NCBI GenBank assembly: GCA_013399115.1 | Contig: VXAA01003915.1 | Location: 49,380-113,379 of the forward strand | Source of the DNA: Anseranas semipalmata | Lineage: Eukaryota > Chordata > Aves > Anseriformes > Anseranatidae | Direction: 5' to 3' | DNA: 64,000 bases | Shown here: positions 44,770 through 56,935 of the stretch, in pieces | Numbering within the stretch: the stretch's first letter is position 1 | Layout of the letters: each line of letters opens with the position of its first letter | Notes under the pieces: model-generated | Told to the model about the DNA's origin: nothing | Database searches by the model: none | What the model saw: the letters and a program-made list of their open reading frames with translations, nothing else | Made by a program: the position numbers and the translations under genes

Positions 44770-47700
44770 AATAATGAGATCTCATTCCTTTCCCACCAGG
44801 GTTTTATTCATAGACCGGGGGAGGAAACAAGCTTCCTTACTCTCTCAAATCTCCTTTCAGGTTTGAGTGAATCAGTCCAAATAATAAAGAAAATATTCTA
44901 TGTTTCTAGCTAAATTGAAACAAGAAACAATTTGATAGGAAAGCTTTTCAATGCAGCATAAGCTGAAAAAACAACATGGAAGAATGTAAATACCAGCATT
45001 TGCTTCTTTGAATAGTGGTTATAATGTGCCCAGCATGGGACATGGCTGTGACATATTTATAGCGTTTGAGTTGATTTCCAAAGCCAAATATGTTTTGCTT
45101 CTGGTTTTGAACAATTCAGGAAAAGCATGCTTGAATTCGTGACTATTGGTAGAAGGGCCATTTAATCAATACGGTTTTCTAAATACTTGTAAGTATGGAC
45201 TTAGTATAAGCTGTCATACTGCAAACTCAGGTTTTAACAGCTGTATTTTTACAAAGAGAGATACCCTTAGTGTAACCGAAATCTTACTGAAACAAAGCCA
45301 TTAAAGTCAGGATGAAGTTGCTGTTAGCTTGGCACTGCTGTGTGTGTCACGGTGCACGGGGCTGCTGCGGTGACTGTGTTGGCAAGTGGGCACAGACTGG
45401 CTCCCAGGAGCCACCTAGGTCTGATTTCAGTTAAAGCTGTTAAAGTCTGGTCAGCCCTGTGCTGTGTTCCTGGTGTTGGTGTTGGTTCAAATGCTGGCTG
45501 AATTGTTGGGATGCGCTGCTGGGAATGGGCCACTGTCCCAAAAGAAGCTCTGACTGCCCCACAGGCTGCGGGCAAATGTTGGCCTGCTGTCGAGGGGCCC
45601 ACACTTCCTTCTCTGAGCTGGGGCTGCTTGAGAGGCTCCAGGGCTGTCCTGCAGGCTCTGCATGGGGATGCTGGAGCCAGCCGGGATGAACAGAGAGTCC
45701 CACGGGGTGTTCCGGTGCTGGAGGCATCAGGCTGCAATGGCCGGGTGCGCGAGAGGCCGCCAAGGACGAGATCACCTGGATCTTGATACAACGGTTTGAA
45801 GTATGCACTGACCAAGACATCTCAGTTTTCTGTTCCTTTCCCTAATCCGATTTCTCTTATTTCTTAGATCTGGCTATTGGCAGAGTGCTGGAGAGCTCTC
45901 TGGGAAGTAGCATAGTGCCTCCCAAGACTGTGTGTATAGAAACAGCGGTCTCTCTCTCTGTGGTCATAGCAATACATAACTCGAGTGAAACAATTTCTTT
46001 CTCTAACTTTATTCTGGAAAACAGCTTAATTGATTTAATTATATACCTCTCTATTGGTAAAGAATAAGAAACTGAAAACTGTCCAATAATGGGAGGCTCT
46101 GGGCAGCTATGCTTGTGAATACTGCTGCTCCCCGTGCCTGTAACCAAATTACGCGGGTCTCTCTGGTTGCTGCTTTGCTGCTCAAGAGCACAGATCCAAA
46201 CCTGCTGTCTTTTGGCAGTGAAATGGCACAAGGTGACCCTGCTCCTGGCTGCTTGTCCCCATCTCCTGACACAGTTCACTGTTTCGGTTGCACAAACACA
46301 TCTTGTAGTAAGACCATGCTGTAAACCCAATCAGAGATGCCATCTACGTTGCAATTTTCTTTTTATTAGTGCCTTTTCTTGTTATGCCTTATTTCAGATT
46401 TGTAAGTGGAGCAAGGCTGTCATCTAAATCCTGGACATACAATTCTTGTAACATCTATAATTATGCCTCCAGTAAATGGTCTTTTTCATTATCTATGTTC
46501 GGTTTTCTTAGGTATTACCCTTGTTCTCTGAGGTCTAGGACCAGACATGGAGGAACAAAACTGGGCAAGGGATGATCAGAAGCCACTACGCTGTGTCCTG
46601 TCCTCTCCTTGTATTTTTAAGTTTGTGAATTACAGTGAACTCTTAGCATGGGCACCAAGATGCATATCTGGAGCGCGCTGCTGAGCAGTTATAAACTGAT
46701 GGAAGAGAGTTTTTTTCTATTTATTATTTAACAGGTAAAGTCTATGGACTTGATAGATTATTTTTGAAGCTTTGCTGTGGATTTGATCTGAGACCTCGGG
46801 TAGATGAACCTTATTTGTTCTTCATTTGGAAAGACAGGATAGTAATGGATTTCCCCCAGAGGGAAATTCCATACAGTGACCCATTAGTGCCTGTGCAGCG
46901 CACAGGACCGTGATGATGGAGAAGCATCTATAGTGGGAGAATGCACGTCCCAAAGTCTCCCTCTGCACTGTACTTTCTCTCATGCACTTTTTTCTTCAGT
47001 GTCTCGCTAAATACAGAAACTATCATTAAAAGTTGACATAGTGCATCAACTTCCTAGTGTCAAAATATGTTTTACATTCCTGAGCGCCTAGAATAGTAGA
47101 AATATAAACTAGCACACTGCTGATGGGTGCAGATGGTCTGGGTAGGATGCACTTCTGGGTTGTAAACAAGAGTCAGCAGCAGAACCGCAGGAGCAGTTCA
47201 GCTTAGTGCCTGGGATGTTTGGTAACAACCTAAACATGAAACTGTCACACATCGCTATCGCATGCAGAGAGATGCGGTGTCTGCCTATGCAGGGAACTCA
47301 CAGAAGGAACTTTCCTGTCCCCCATGGACCTGGAAAGGCTGCGGGTGCAGGGACCTGCGTGGGCAGAGGGTACTGGCACCAAGGGAGTGGGCATGGGCTC
47401 ATCACTGATGTGGGCTCAGCTCTGCTGGCACAGATCTTCGTGGGACTGTCAGTGCTGTTCTTGGGCACTGGGGTTTGTCACGCACAGAGCATCATCTGTT
47501 GGGTTAGGTTAGCATCGTCTGCTAAATGGCTTTTGGGAGTTGAGAGGTGAAGGGACATATGGACAAACAGGAGTGGAAGGAAGAGGGTTCAATCTGCACA
47601 ATTAGGTGATAGTTGGGAATAGGCACTTTGGGATCACAACCTGGAGGCGGTCGCGGGAGTTGTCACTCTGTCTGTGCTGCTGCTGGCAGGCAGCTGTGAG

Positions 47701-50214
47701 TTCCTCCAGTGTTACTGTACTTGAGCAGTAGCTGAAGGAATACTGAAACAGGAGACAGATTTTGCTTTTTGCTCATGAAGCAAGAGGGGATCTGAGGAAG
47801 AAGCAACACCGAGCAGTGAAGGTCTGGGGAGTGTCTCGCCATTGAAAAAGAAGCACTTGTGCCCCGATGCTGTTGATGCCAGTTGCATACGCCCATTTGT
47901 GCTGTGGGAATCACTTACGCTGTCAGTGCACATTTCCAGCTCCTCCTGCTGCAGGTGACCAACTCTTTGTTAATCTTTGAGCAGTTTCCCTTGCTTGTGC
48001 GCACTGTCCTGCAGTGGTGCTGGGTCTGTCCTGGTGACCCCATCCAGGCTAGAGAGGCTCTGAGGGACGCGGGAGAGCACCTGGAATGTGCAAAGTGATG
48101 GGGACAGGGAGCAGGGGATCGTCTGTGATATCAGCCACCTCTGGGTAATACCTGCCCCTGCCCCTGTGCCCCAGGACAGCAGTGCAGTACAGGGAGCCAA
48201 CCTTGTAACTCAGCTGCGTGCTTGTGGCTCTGTGCCTCATCTCATGCATGGCTGTGGCATTGACACCCCTGCCCATGTGTGGGCGTCACCATGGACAGCT
48301 GGAGCGAGCTGCTTAAATACTGGTGTGGGTGCAGCGGAGCTGCATTGCTGCAGGGTTTTGCCTGAGCTGATCATCTCTGCTGAGATGGAGTAGTGTTGCA
48401 GGGAGTAGTGCACTAAAATGACTAAAACTTTACATATGTGATCTGGCTTGTTTATGGCATGGATCTGTGGTGCCAACCTTAGAAAAAATGTGCAATATGT
48501 GTTAGGTTTGGCTCTGCAGACTAACTACATTTGGTTAATCAGGTAAACAGCCCAGCAGTAATTTGCCTCGTCTTTTGAAAGTCTCATCTTGGTGATATTT
48601 TCTGTCTGACTTCTTACCATGGTCTCCTCAGAATGCCAGAGAAACAGCACAGATGAACTTTATGGGTCCCAAGTTTGGGGATTTGCAGATTCCTCTGTAG
48701 AATTGCTTCTAAAAGTATTAACTTTTCCCCTTAGAAAATTAAACTTTGGCAGAAACAAAATATTATACAAAATAATATGCAATGAAATTTTGTTTAGGAA
48801 GTCTTTGAAAAGAATCATAAGTGTTTCTGCATCGTGCTTGGTATTTTCAGATTTTTTTTTTCCAATTGGAAAACTTCAAAATGAAATTTGACGTGAAGCA
48901 CTTTGGAATTCATTTTGTTTCATAAAAGTTATCATTTTTCTGTGTCAAATTAAGGGAAAATGTTGAAACTTGAGTTTTTTCACTGGGTGGAATATCTGCT
49001 TTGCTCAGAATCATTCAGTCAGCAGTGCAGTGGTTCACAGGAGCTAGAGCTATTCCTTGACACTTGATTGCAGGTTGGCTGGTTGGCTAGAGCATTTCCC
49101 AAAGTCTTCCCTCAGCTGATCGCACGCTATTTATGCCATATTAGACACTTTCTAGACTCCCTTTCCTAAAGCTAACTACTGCAAGGTTTGATTAAAATCA
49201 GCTAAAAACAAGACAAAACAAAACCAACCAAACAAAAACCAACCTGCAATCAAAGATCTGAAAAAACCAACTGGAAATGTGTGTGAAATGAGTGTTTTCA
49301 CATTGTAGTCTGTCCAAGTGCTGTCTGCCTGCCTGGCAGAGCTGCAATTTCTAGAGTCTAGAAATTTAATAAAACAATATATTCATCAAGTATAGCTATT
49401 GAAAAGAGAAAAAAGGGGAAAAAAGCAACCTACAAACAGCCAGGCAGACTTAAAGGAGTCTTCTGAGCACTCAGTCCCCTCAGGAGAACAAGATTCTGTC
49501 TCTGGCCAAAGACAGAAAATTACACCAAGAACAAAACAATTTCACAGCAGAGAGTGCAACAGCCGTATCCATTATACTTACAATAATAGTCGGTGTTTGA
49601 GTAGCTTGAGCTTTCTTCCTGAGTGTTTCAAGTTCAACAGGCGGACAGATGATACAGCCTCAAAATGACTTAGGGAGAGAAGAGAAGGTGTGACACTACA
49701 GTGAGACACAAAGTCCCAGTGGGCTGTGCCATCATTGGTGTTGCTTAGCAGGCAGCTGTCATGGCACTGTCTATAGCCAGCACCGTGCCGCGTGGTTGAC
49801 AAACGCCTTGATACATGTCTGGTGATGCGTCTGTGTCACAGGTGTGTGCGATGTGTGCCTGCCCTCGTGGTGTGCGTGAACAGAAAGTGTGCGTTAACAG
49901 AGGGTTGTGGTGTGGGCAGAGGGTGGCTTCCATGGGATGGTCCAGCAATCCCTGGTCTTGAGGAGTGGGCGGGAAGGACTGCATCCTGTATAGACTTGCA
50001 GCATACCCTTGAACAGGGTGTATGGCCTGTAGGGAGTAGTGTTTCAGGGAGCTGGGAATGAATAAGTGCCCTGCCTTCTAGTGGGTGCTGCCCCATTATC
50101 CTTGCTGGTTGCCTTGGGTCTCCTGAATGGGGATGTTCCTCTGGTGGCTTCTTTCTTCATATCAGGGTGTTAACACTATGTATTGTGTGTTTTCCTGGGG
50201 TGTCATGGCTGCAG
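44770..50214 (+). other. SHANK3: SHANK3 intron (38126-50214), second half, no supported gene
   Basis: AT-rich to 45300, a GC-rich patch at 45340-45770, then mixed sequence. GC-rich patches lie again at 47240-47480 and 47980-48300, and A-rich DNA at 49190-49450. Nothing coding is supported. The last bases before 50215 contain a weak pyrimidine tract (TTTTCCTGGGGTGTC) ending GGCTGCAG, the acceptor for the next SHANK3 exon. Confidence 0.65.
49203..49243. repeat. A/C-rich (AAAAC/AACC)n simple repeat
   Basis: About 40 bases built of AAAACA, ACAAAACCAACC and AAACAAAAACC units with almost no G or T. Low-complexity intronic repeat. Confidence 0.7.
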
Positions 50215-50323
50215 GCAAATCTGAAGAAGTTCATGGAGTACGTGCAAATGCTAAATGCGGAGAAGGTCTGCAGACTGCTGGAGAAGGGACTGGACCCCAA
50301 CTTCCATGACCCGGATACTGGAG
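50215..50323 (+). CDS. SHANK3: SHANK3 coding exon, start of ankyrin repeat domain (codons ~114-149)
   Basis: This 109-bp exon (36 codons plus the first base of a split codon) encodes ANLKKFMEYVQMLNAEKVCR and LLEKGLDPNFHDPDTG. The acceptor is GGCTGCAG and the donor is GGAG|GTGAGA, ending in phase 1. In known SHANK3 proteins the next residue after the Gly is Glu, which the split G|AG codon fits. It forms the capping helices and first loop of the ankyrin repeat block, which binds partners such as alpha-fodrin and sharpin and contacts the SPN domain. ANLKKFM and DPNFHDPD are conserved, and the Pro aligned with human Pro141 (an autism-variant site, numbering from memory) is present. The next ankyrin exon, starting like (E)CPLSLAAQ, was not found before the window ends. 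Confidence 0.92.
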
Positions 50324-51630
50324 GTGAGATTCCCCTCTCCAGAGATGGGACGATGACAGAGTAGGGTTGGGGGAAAAGGTGTCCAGGGGATGCAGTGGGA
50401 ATCTGGGGGAATGGTTGTTCTTGAGGGGGTGTAGCAAATGATAAATTGTATGAAATGTAAGGTTTGGAACAGAGGTATGTAAGCCAGATTTCTTAGTATT
50501 ATCTCCTGTTATGACACTTGGATCTTGGAGTTGAAGTTACAGAAGGTGCTTGGCAGAAGATTGTGTGTGGAGAGGGAAAGATGCATAGTCTGGGAATATG
50601 ACATAAAATGAATCCGCTGTGGGGCTGGGCATCTTTCAGAGTGTGATTCTGGGGAGGACTGTCTCTGGGACTGGCATTTTGTGTGAACGTGAAATCTCTT
50701 CATGCAGCAGTCAGAAGGTTTAAGAAATATTTTAGAGGTCAAGAAAATCAAATCTTGGCTTCTGGGCGCCCCGATTTTTATTTTTTCCCCACCCTAGAGA
50801 GGTCCCTTGGGAGCTGTGGCTGTTGGGTTGTCTGCAGACTCCTGGGTGTAAGGAGTGAGAATCGGAATCCCGTGCGTTTTCCTTGTGGACAGGGCCATGA
50901 GGGAGGAGTCTCATGGTCTTGTTCTGAGAGAGGAGCTACTGTTTTCGTTGTTTCTGTTTTAAACTAATGCACTTTATTAGTATTTAGTATAGAATTGGAC
51001 TTCTGTGTGTGAATTAGGGGCACGTTTCCAACCCATGAGCAGACTCCAATCTGACGATTAATTTTCTGTTTTTCTGGTTCAGTTGGATGGCTTTGCAGGC
51101 TAGTTCTGAAACTCTGGCTACCTCTGTAGTAGGAGTTTTAGTGTGCCCAGACCATCGTTACACACTGAGATCAGCTGGCACAGAGTGGTGTCATGCACAC
51201 TGTTAACCTCTCTTATCCTCTCAGACAACGGGGCTGCACCCGAACTGCCCCTTGGGAATGGCTCGTGGCCTCTGCCAGCTCCTGAACCAGGAAGGTGAAA
51301 GCTGGTTTAGCCAAACTCTGGCAAGAACCATTCAAACAGCGCCCAGCAATGTTTGCATTGTTTAATTTGCTGGGGTAGCCACTCCGTTCCTGCTGGAGTG
51401 CCCTGATAATAACTGCTTATATGAAAAATAAACTGTTAGTAGCATACAAGCATGATCGCTGTCTGCCCTGGAGCATGCCCAAACAGCTCAGCTCTGTTTG
51501 GTTTTCATTTTTGCCCAAGACCTTTCAATCATTTTGAGGGATGTTTCTTTAAAAAGAAAGTCCTCCGCTCTTTTAAAGCCGATTCAGCTTTCTGAAGTCT
51601 ATTATATTGCATAGTGCATGGTGTTTGAGG
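50324..51630 (+). other. SHANK3: SHANK3 intron after the first ankyrin exon, proximal part
   Basis: Begins GTGAGATTCC. The sequence is mixed with no recognisable repeat or exon. The intron continues to the window end (at least 13.7 kb), interrupted only by the CR1 pieces listed separately. Confidence 0.6.
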
Positions 51631-51634
51631 AAAT

Positions 51635-51765
51635 CATAGACTAATAGAATGGTTTAGGTTGGAAGGGACCTTAAAGATCATCTAGTTCTGACCCCCTCTG
51701 CCATGGGCAGGGATATGTTCCAGTAGATCAGGTTGCTCAAAGCCCCATCCAATGGGGCTGGGAAA
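51635..51765 (-). mobile_element. CR1 LINE 3'UTR fragment
   Basis: CATAGACTAATAGAATGGTT at the left edge is the reverse complement of the CR1 terminal octamers. It is followed by the well-conserved antisense 3'UTR: TAGGTTGGAAGGGACCTTAA (51656-51675), AGATCATCTAGTTCTGACCC, CTGCCATGGGCAGGGATATG and GATCAGGTTGCTCAAAGCCC (51726-51745). It is about 130 bp, 5'-truncated, with no coding part. Confidence 0.9.
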
Positions 51766-52079
51766 GTTTTGGATCTGATGTTATTTCACAGAAGGGTGGA
51801 GGCTTATAGGAACAGGCTCTTACATACTGAAAAGACTCTGTTAAATATAGAGGAGGAGGAAGGAAAAAAAACAAAAAACACCTGATCCAAATAGTCATTT
51901 GGTTCCACTTGAAAACTGAAGGCAAAACTGGATGTTATGATACGTTACAAGATGAGAAAATAACGTTGGAGCAGAGGGAGTCTTGGACACTCATTTTGAG
52001 TCCTAATTCTTGTGCAAAACCACTTTATTACTACTTGCTTTACAATCTGTTTTGTAAGCGTGAAAGAATGGCATAAAAC

Positions 52080-53740
52080 TGCTGTTCAGTATTCATGGAT
52101 ATCAGGAATTAAGACCAGATGGAGCTATTATACCATCTGACCTGACCTTTTGCATCTCAGAGGATCCTCGTCACCCTGTGTGTGTGTTCACTAAGCAAAG
52201 CTTAAACATATTTTCCAGAAAGTCGTCAATCTTGAATCAGGGAACAGAGGATCCGTGCTGTTCCTTCGTTATTTGGTTAATCACCCTCACTGTTTAAAAT
52301 TTGTATCTCATTTAAATTTGTATGCTTCAGCTTCCAGCTGTCGTTATACTTTATCTTCTAGATTAAAGAGCACTTTAGAACCTGGTATGTCTTCACATGA
52401 AGGTATTTATACATGGTAATCAAGTCAACATTCAATATTCCTTTCCCTAACTAAAGAGAGGCCAAACTCCCTCAGCCTTCCATTTGAAGGTATTTTCTCC
52501 AGTTTTCCTGTCACTTTTGAGGTTTACCTGTCACTGCGCCATTTCTAAGAGGTTTGTAAGAAGGCAGGCACCAGGCAGCCTGCTGTCTGCCTGCACCACT
52601 CCTCACAGGCAGGTACTGTTCTCTGTGCCAGTCCTTGCTCTCCGGCTTCCCGGGGCTGTGGTAGCAGTGGCCTCGTTGGGGACGACCCAGGTGGCTGCAC
52701 GTCTCTGTGATGGACTCCACATCACTCCCTGGAGAGGTTATTTGACCCGTGTCATCTGAAGCATAGCGAAACCACGAAGCAGTTCCTTGCTTGGAAGCTT
52801 TGTTTTGGTGAGGCTGGTTTTGTTCCAGTTGACTTCCCTGTGCAGCCTGGCTGGCTGATGGGAAGAGCAAGGCAGGAGCATGCTGCTCCCCCAGGGCTGC
52901 CAGCTGCAGCTTTGCCCCCCTCCACAGGAGGATTTTGCAAAGCTATGACCACAGGGTGCAGCCAGGCAGGGCAGTGCATTCCCCCCCCACACACACCATG
53001 TCACGTTCACCCCAGGCTAAGATGGATCCCACAGGATTGCCACGGCTTTTGTTTCTGGTTCTGGGATTGCTCAGCCCTGATTGCTTTTAGCAATCTTCCA
53101 AGCTTTGTGTCACCTACAAATCTGATCAAAGATTTGCATTTACGTCAAGATAAGTGATGAAGATAGAGTCAAATCCAACACCTTGGAGAGCCTCTTCAGC
53201 ACCTGCAGGTTCAACTACGTTCCCCAGTGACCACTCTCGCTGTTTCTCCTTAGCTGGATTTTAGTTCATTTAAAACATGTGTAGCTGACATTTTATACTG
53301 CTCATTTTTAATGTCATGTAGGACTCAGCCGAGCATGAGTCTTACATCAATACAGCTATCTGCATCAATCAGACTTGTAATTTACGAAGAAGAGGAATTA
53401 CGTTTGAGTAGCAAGACCTATTTACTGTAAAACTTGGTTGGCCAATATTAATGATATAGGTATTCTTCAATTCTGTGTCAGTTAAATTCCAAATTAATTT
53501 CCCAGCTTTTTCTCAGGATCAGTGTTATTTATCTGGCTTGTTTTTTCATGGATCATCTTACTTGCACCTTTTTGAATATTGGCCTGATACTGCTATCCTT
53601 CTAGTATTTTTGAATGTCCCAATATTTCAAAATATATAAAAATTTAACTTTATTGGCCCAGAAAGATCTTCAGGGAGAAGTTAAGGAGGATGATATACAG
53701 CATTCACTAGATGTAAACAATTTATTCAAGCTCAGGTAGC
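52080..53740 (-). mobile_element. Ancient CR1-type LINE, antisense, 3' end to RT region
   Basis: Read on + it follows the antisense order of an old sauropsid CR1. CATCTGACCTGACCTTTTGC (52134) is the 3'UTR. TTGGTTAATCACCCTCACTG (52273), AGATTAAAGAGCACTTTAGA (52361), TGAAGGTATTTATACATGGT (52399) and AATCAAGTCAACATTCAATA (52419) cover the end of ORF2. AGCTTTGTGTCACCTACAAA (53100), TTTAATGTCATGTAGGACTC (53308) and AATCAGACTTGTAATTTACG (53366) lie around the RT core, and TTTATTGGCCCAGAAAGATC (53650) is upstream of it. The middle (52540-53060) is GC-rich and matches poorly, and may be a later insertion. No open frame survives. The block 53750-54390 may continue the element but is too diverged to claim. 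Confidence 0.68.
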
Positions 53741-54396
53741 TCACGCCAAAAATCCTTATTTGATAATAGAAAGGAAAATAATATTTCCATAGCAGCAAAA
53801 TTAAAAATAAATTATTGATCATTTTGCTTTCTGTATTTATTAGTAATTGTACACTATCTGCCTAGTTGACTGGCTTGCACAGGGCCTAGGAAATCATTTA
53901 TGTATTATCTTATTTAAACAATAGCACCAAAACCCCTCTCTGATAGTCCTTTGCCATGCCAAATGCAGTTTTCTTTACTCCTATGTCATTTGTTCTTGTT
54001 CTTGTCCTTCATTTTCTAATTTTGAGTTCATACTGACTGCTATCTATTTCATCATGTCCTACTGTTAGAGTCTTTGTAACTGCTGTTGTCACTTCACTGC
54101 TGACATGGAAGGGGCATGCGACAGTGGTTCTCCTCTTCAATTTATGGAGTTGTATTCCTGAAACCATTCTTCAAGAACTCCCAGTCACATTTTACTTTTT
54201 CTTTTTAATTTTAAGCCTCCCAGATTTCCTACAATAGATTTCCTAATCTAATTTCCCTTGGTTGATTCCCTTAGGAAGCATCAAATATTTACCCAGCTGG
54301 TTGGGACTTCCATCTCTCCACATTGTCTCTAGTTGACTAGACAGCAGTCAGTAGATTTTTATTCATTATGTTGAGATCCAAAGTAGCATTTACATA

Positions 54397-54850
54397 TCAT
54401 AGAATCACAGAATGGTTGAGGTTGGAAGGGACCTCTGGAGATCATCTAGTCCAACTCTAGAGCACGTTGCACAGGATTGCATCCAGGCAGGTTTTGAATA
54501 TCTCCAGAGGAGGAGACTCCACAGCCTCTCTGGTCACTGATGAATAAGACTGGACCCAGTACTGACTCCTGGGGGACACCGCTAGCTATAGGTCTCCAAC
54601 TAGACTCAGCGCCACTGATAATGACCCTCTGAGCTCTGCAGTGCAGCCAGTTCTCAATCCACCTCACTGTCCGCTCATCCATCCCACACTTCCTGAGCTT
54701 GCCTATGAGGATGTTATAGGAGACAGTGTTGAAAGCCTTGCTGAAGTCAAGGTAGGCACCATCCACTGCTCTCCCCTCATCCACCCAGCTAGTCATTCCA
54801 TCATAGAAGGCTACCAGGTTGGTCAAGCATGATTTCCCCTTGGTATCTTG
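54397..54850 (-). mobile_element. CR1 LINE with internal deletion (RT segment joined to 3'UTR)
   Basis: The left edge TCATAGAATCACAGAATGGT is the reverse complement of the CR1 3' terminus, followed by antisense 3'UTR to about 54535 (GAGGTTGGAAGGGACCTCTG, GTTGCACAGGATTGCATCCA). From ~54540 to 54850 the sequence is instead antisense RT core: on the minus strand it translates as LTNLVAFYDGMTSWVDEGRA, YLDFSKAFNTVSYNILIGKL and SGVPQESVLGPVLF. The catalytic FADD box and the rest of ORF2 (roughly 0.9 kb of a normal copy) are missing between the two parts. A near-continuous 126-codon frame remains on the minus strand but cannot encode a working polymerase. Confidence 0.88.
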
Positions 54851-55859
54851 GAGCAGAACTTTATCTATAGAAAAACAATCATTTTTTTCTGTTTAGAAAA
54901 TGAAATGATATCTTATTGCTTGTTGGATGGGACACCCGGCATTTGCTTTCAAGTTAAAGTTGTCCTGATAGTGCAAATGTTAATTTATATAACTTGGAGA
55001 TCAACACTTAAAGGTTAATGCATTTTTTTCTTTAGTGGTCCGTAACATAGTCTGATGAAGGACCTTTTAACTTGTTACTGCAGACACTGATCTACATGAA
55101 TTTGTGGCCCTGTTCTGAATTGTTGGTGGCCATATGATAAATGATGGGATTTTAATGGGAACTCTTTCTCTGGGTCTCCTTGCCCACTCAGTACTTTCTC
55201 ATTCTTATAACAATCAAGCATTTTTAATATTCTAAAACAGTGTAATTTTCTGTAGATTTCAATAATGACAATTATATCAAAATTCTTATTACCAGTAAAA
55301 ACAGTCCACATCCTTTTTGCTGTTATCCAGTCTGCTAGCACTTTGAAACGAGCAAAGAGAAAGAAAAATCTTCCTCTCATTCTTTGTCAAATGGGCTTAA
55401 TTACTTCTGACATGGTGCATTTGTGCAGTGTTTCCCTCTTTGGAATTGTTTCACTTGTGTTCTTGGTTTAATGTCTTTCTAATTGTTCTACTTATTTCTC
55501 AGCCAAGATCATTATCTCACCTCTCTGAGAACTGCAGGTTGTTGACTGAGAAAATCCTCTAGAATGGGCTGGTCTTCCCTAAACCCCAAACTCTCAGTTT
55601 TGCTCTCATCATGTGGCTGGCAGTTCACTTCCAGTATTTTCTGCCCAGTGTCTTCTCCTGCTTGTAAGACTGAAGGGATCTCTGGAACGAGCACGTGGAC
55701 TTTTCTGTCCATCAGCTTTCCTTCCATGTCCTCATGTACTATTACTAGTGAATTTCTGTCCTGTGATTTCACAAGCTCATCCAACATCAAAGGAAAATGG
55801 TGGACTGTCCTCACCTTTTGTGTTAAGATGCAGCATAAATGCAAGTGCCTCTGTACAAG

Positions 55860-56935
55860 GGTGCAGTGTGGGCTGTGCACTGGTTCCTGTTCCAGATGTC
55901 AGTCTCACTTTCAGTGCCTGGTAAAATTATGGAGAAGATTATTCTGGGAGTTATTGAAAAACACTTGAAGGACAACACAGTCATTGGTAACAACCAACAC
56001 GGGTTCACAAGAGGAAGGTCCTGTTTAACAAACTTGGTTTCCTTTTACGACAAGGTCACCCACCTAGTCGACCAAAGGAAGCCCATTGATGTAATCTTCC
56101 TGGACTTCAGTAAAGCTTTTGATACTCTCTCTCACAGTATCCTTCTGGACAAAATGACCAGAACACAGTATGACAAAAGCATAACAAGATGGGTGAACAA
56201 CTGGCTGATAGGTCAGGCCCAAAGGGTTCTTGTAAATCGAGTTATGTTGGGCTGGCAACCTGTCACTAGTGGGGTTCCCCAGGGTTTCATTTTAGGACCA
56301 GTCCTCTTCAATGTTTTCATAAACGACATGGATGTAGGACTAGAAGGCTTTTTGACCAAGTTTGCGGATGACCCCAAATTGGGTGGAGCCATTGACTCTG
56401 TCAAGGATGGCGAGGCCTTGCAGAGAGACCTAGACAGACTAGAGAGCTGGGCAATCACTAACAACATGAAATTCAACAAGAGCAAGTGCCAGATTCTGCA
56501 CCTAGGAAGGGGCAACCCTGGCTATACATACAGACTGGGGGACGAGACGCTGGAGAGCAGTCCCGCAGAAAGGGATCTGGGGGTTCTGGTCAACAACAAG
56601 TTAAACATGAGCCAGCAATGTGCCCTGGCAGCCAGTAGGGCCAACCCTGGGGTGCATCAAGCGTGGCATTGCTAGTTGGTCGAGGGAAGTGATTGTCCCG
56701 CTCTACTCTCTGCTGGTGTGGCCTCACCTTGAGTACTGTGTGCAGTTTTGGGTGCCACGGTATAAGAAAGATGTGGAACTGTTGGAAAGTGTCCAAAGGA
56801 GGGCTATGAAGATGGTGAAGGGCCTGGAGAGCAAGACATACGAGGAGCGGCTGAAGTCTCTTGGTTTGTTTAGTCTGGAGAAGAGAAGACTGAGGGGAGA
56901 TCTCATCACGGTCTACAGCTTCCTCACAGTAACAG
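55860..56935 (+). mobile_element. CR1 LINE ORF2 reverse-transcriptase fragment lacking its 3' end
   Basis: One frame is open from about 55908 (SVPGKIMEKIILGVIEKHLK) through HGFTRGRSCLTNLVSFYD, FLDFSKAFDTLSHSILL (56096), SGVPQGFILGPVLFNVFIND (56269) and the catalytic FADD box at 56361-56372, up to about 56643. There a frameshift moves the frame to [20 protein letters not shown] ... [12 protein letters not shown] ... [20 protein letters not shown] (56906). Homology stops abruptly at about 56930, at the end of ORF2. That is unusual, since CR1 copies normally keep their 3' end and lose the 5' end. Endonuclease and ORF1 are absent. Non-autonomous relic, but among the best preserved in the window. 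Confidence 0.92.
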
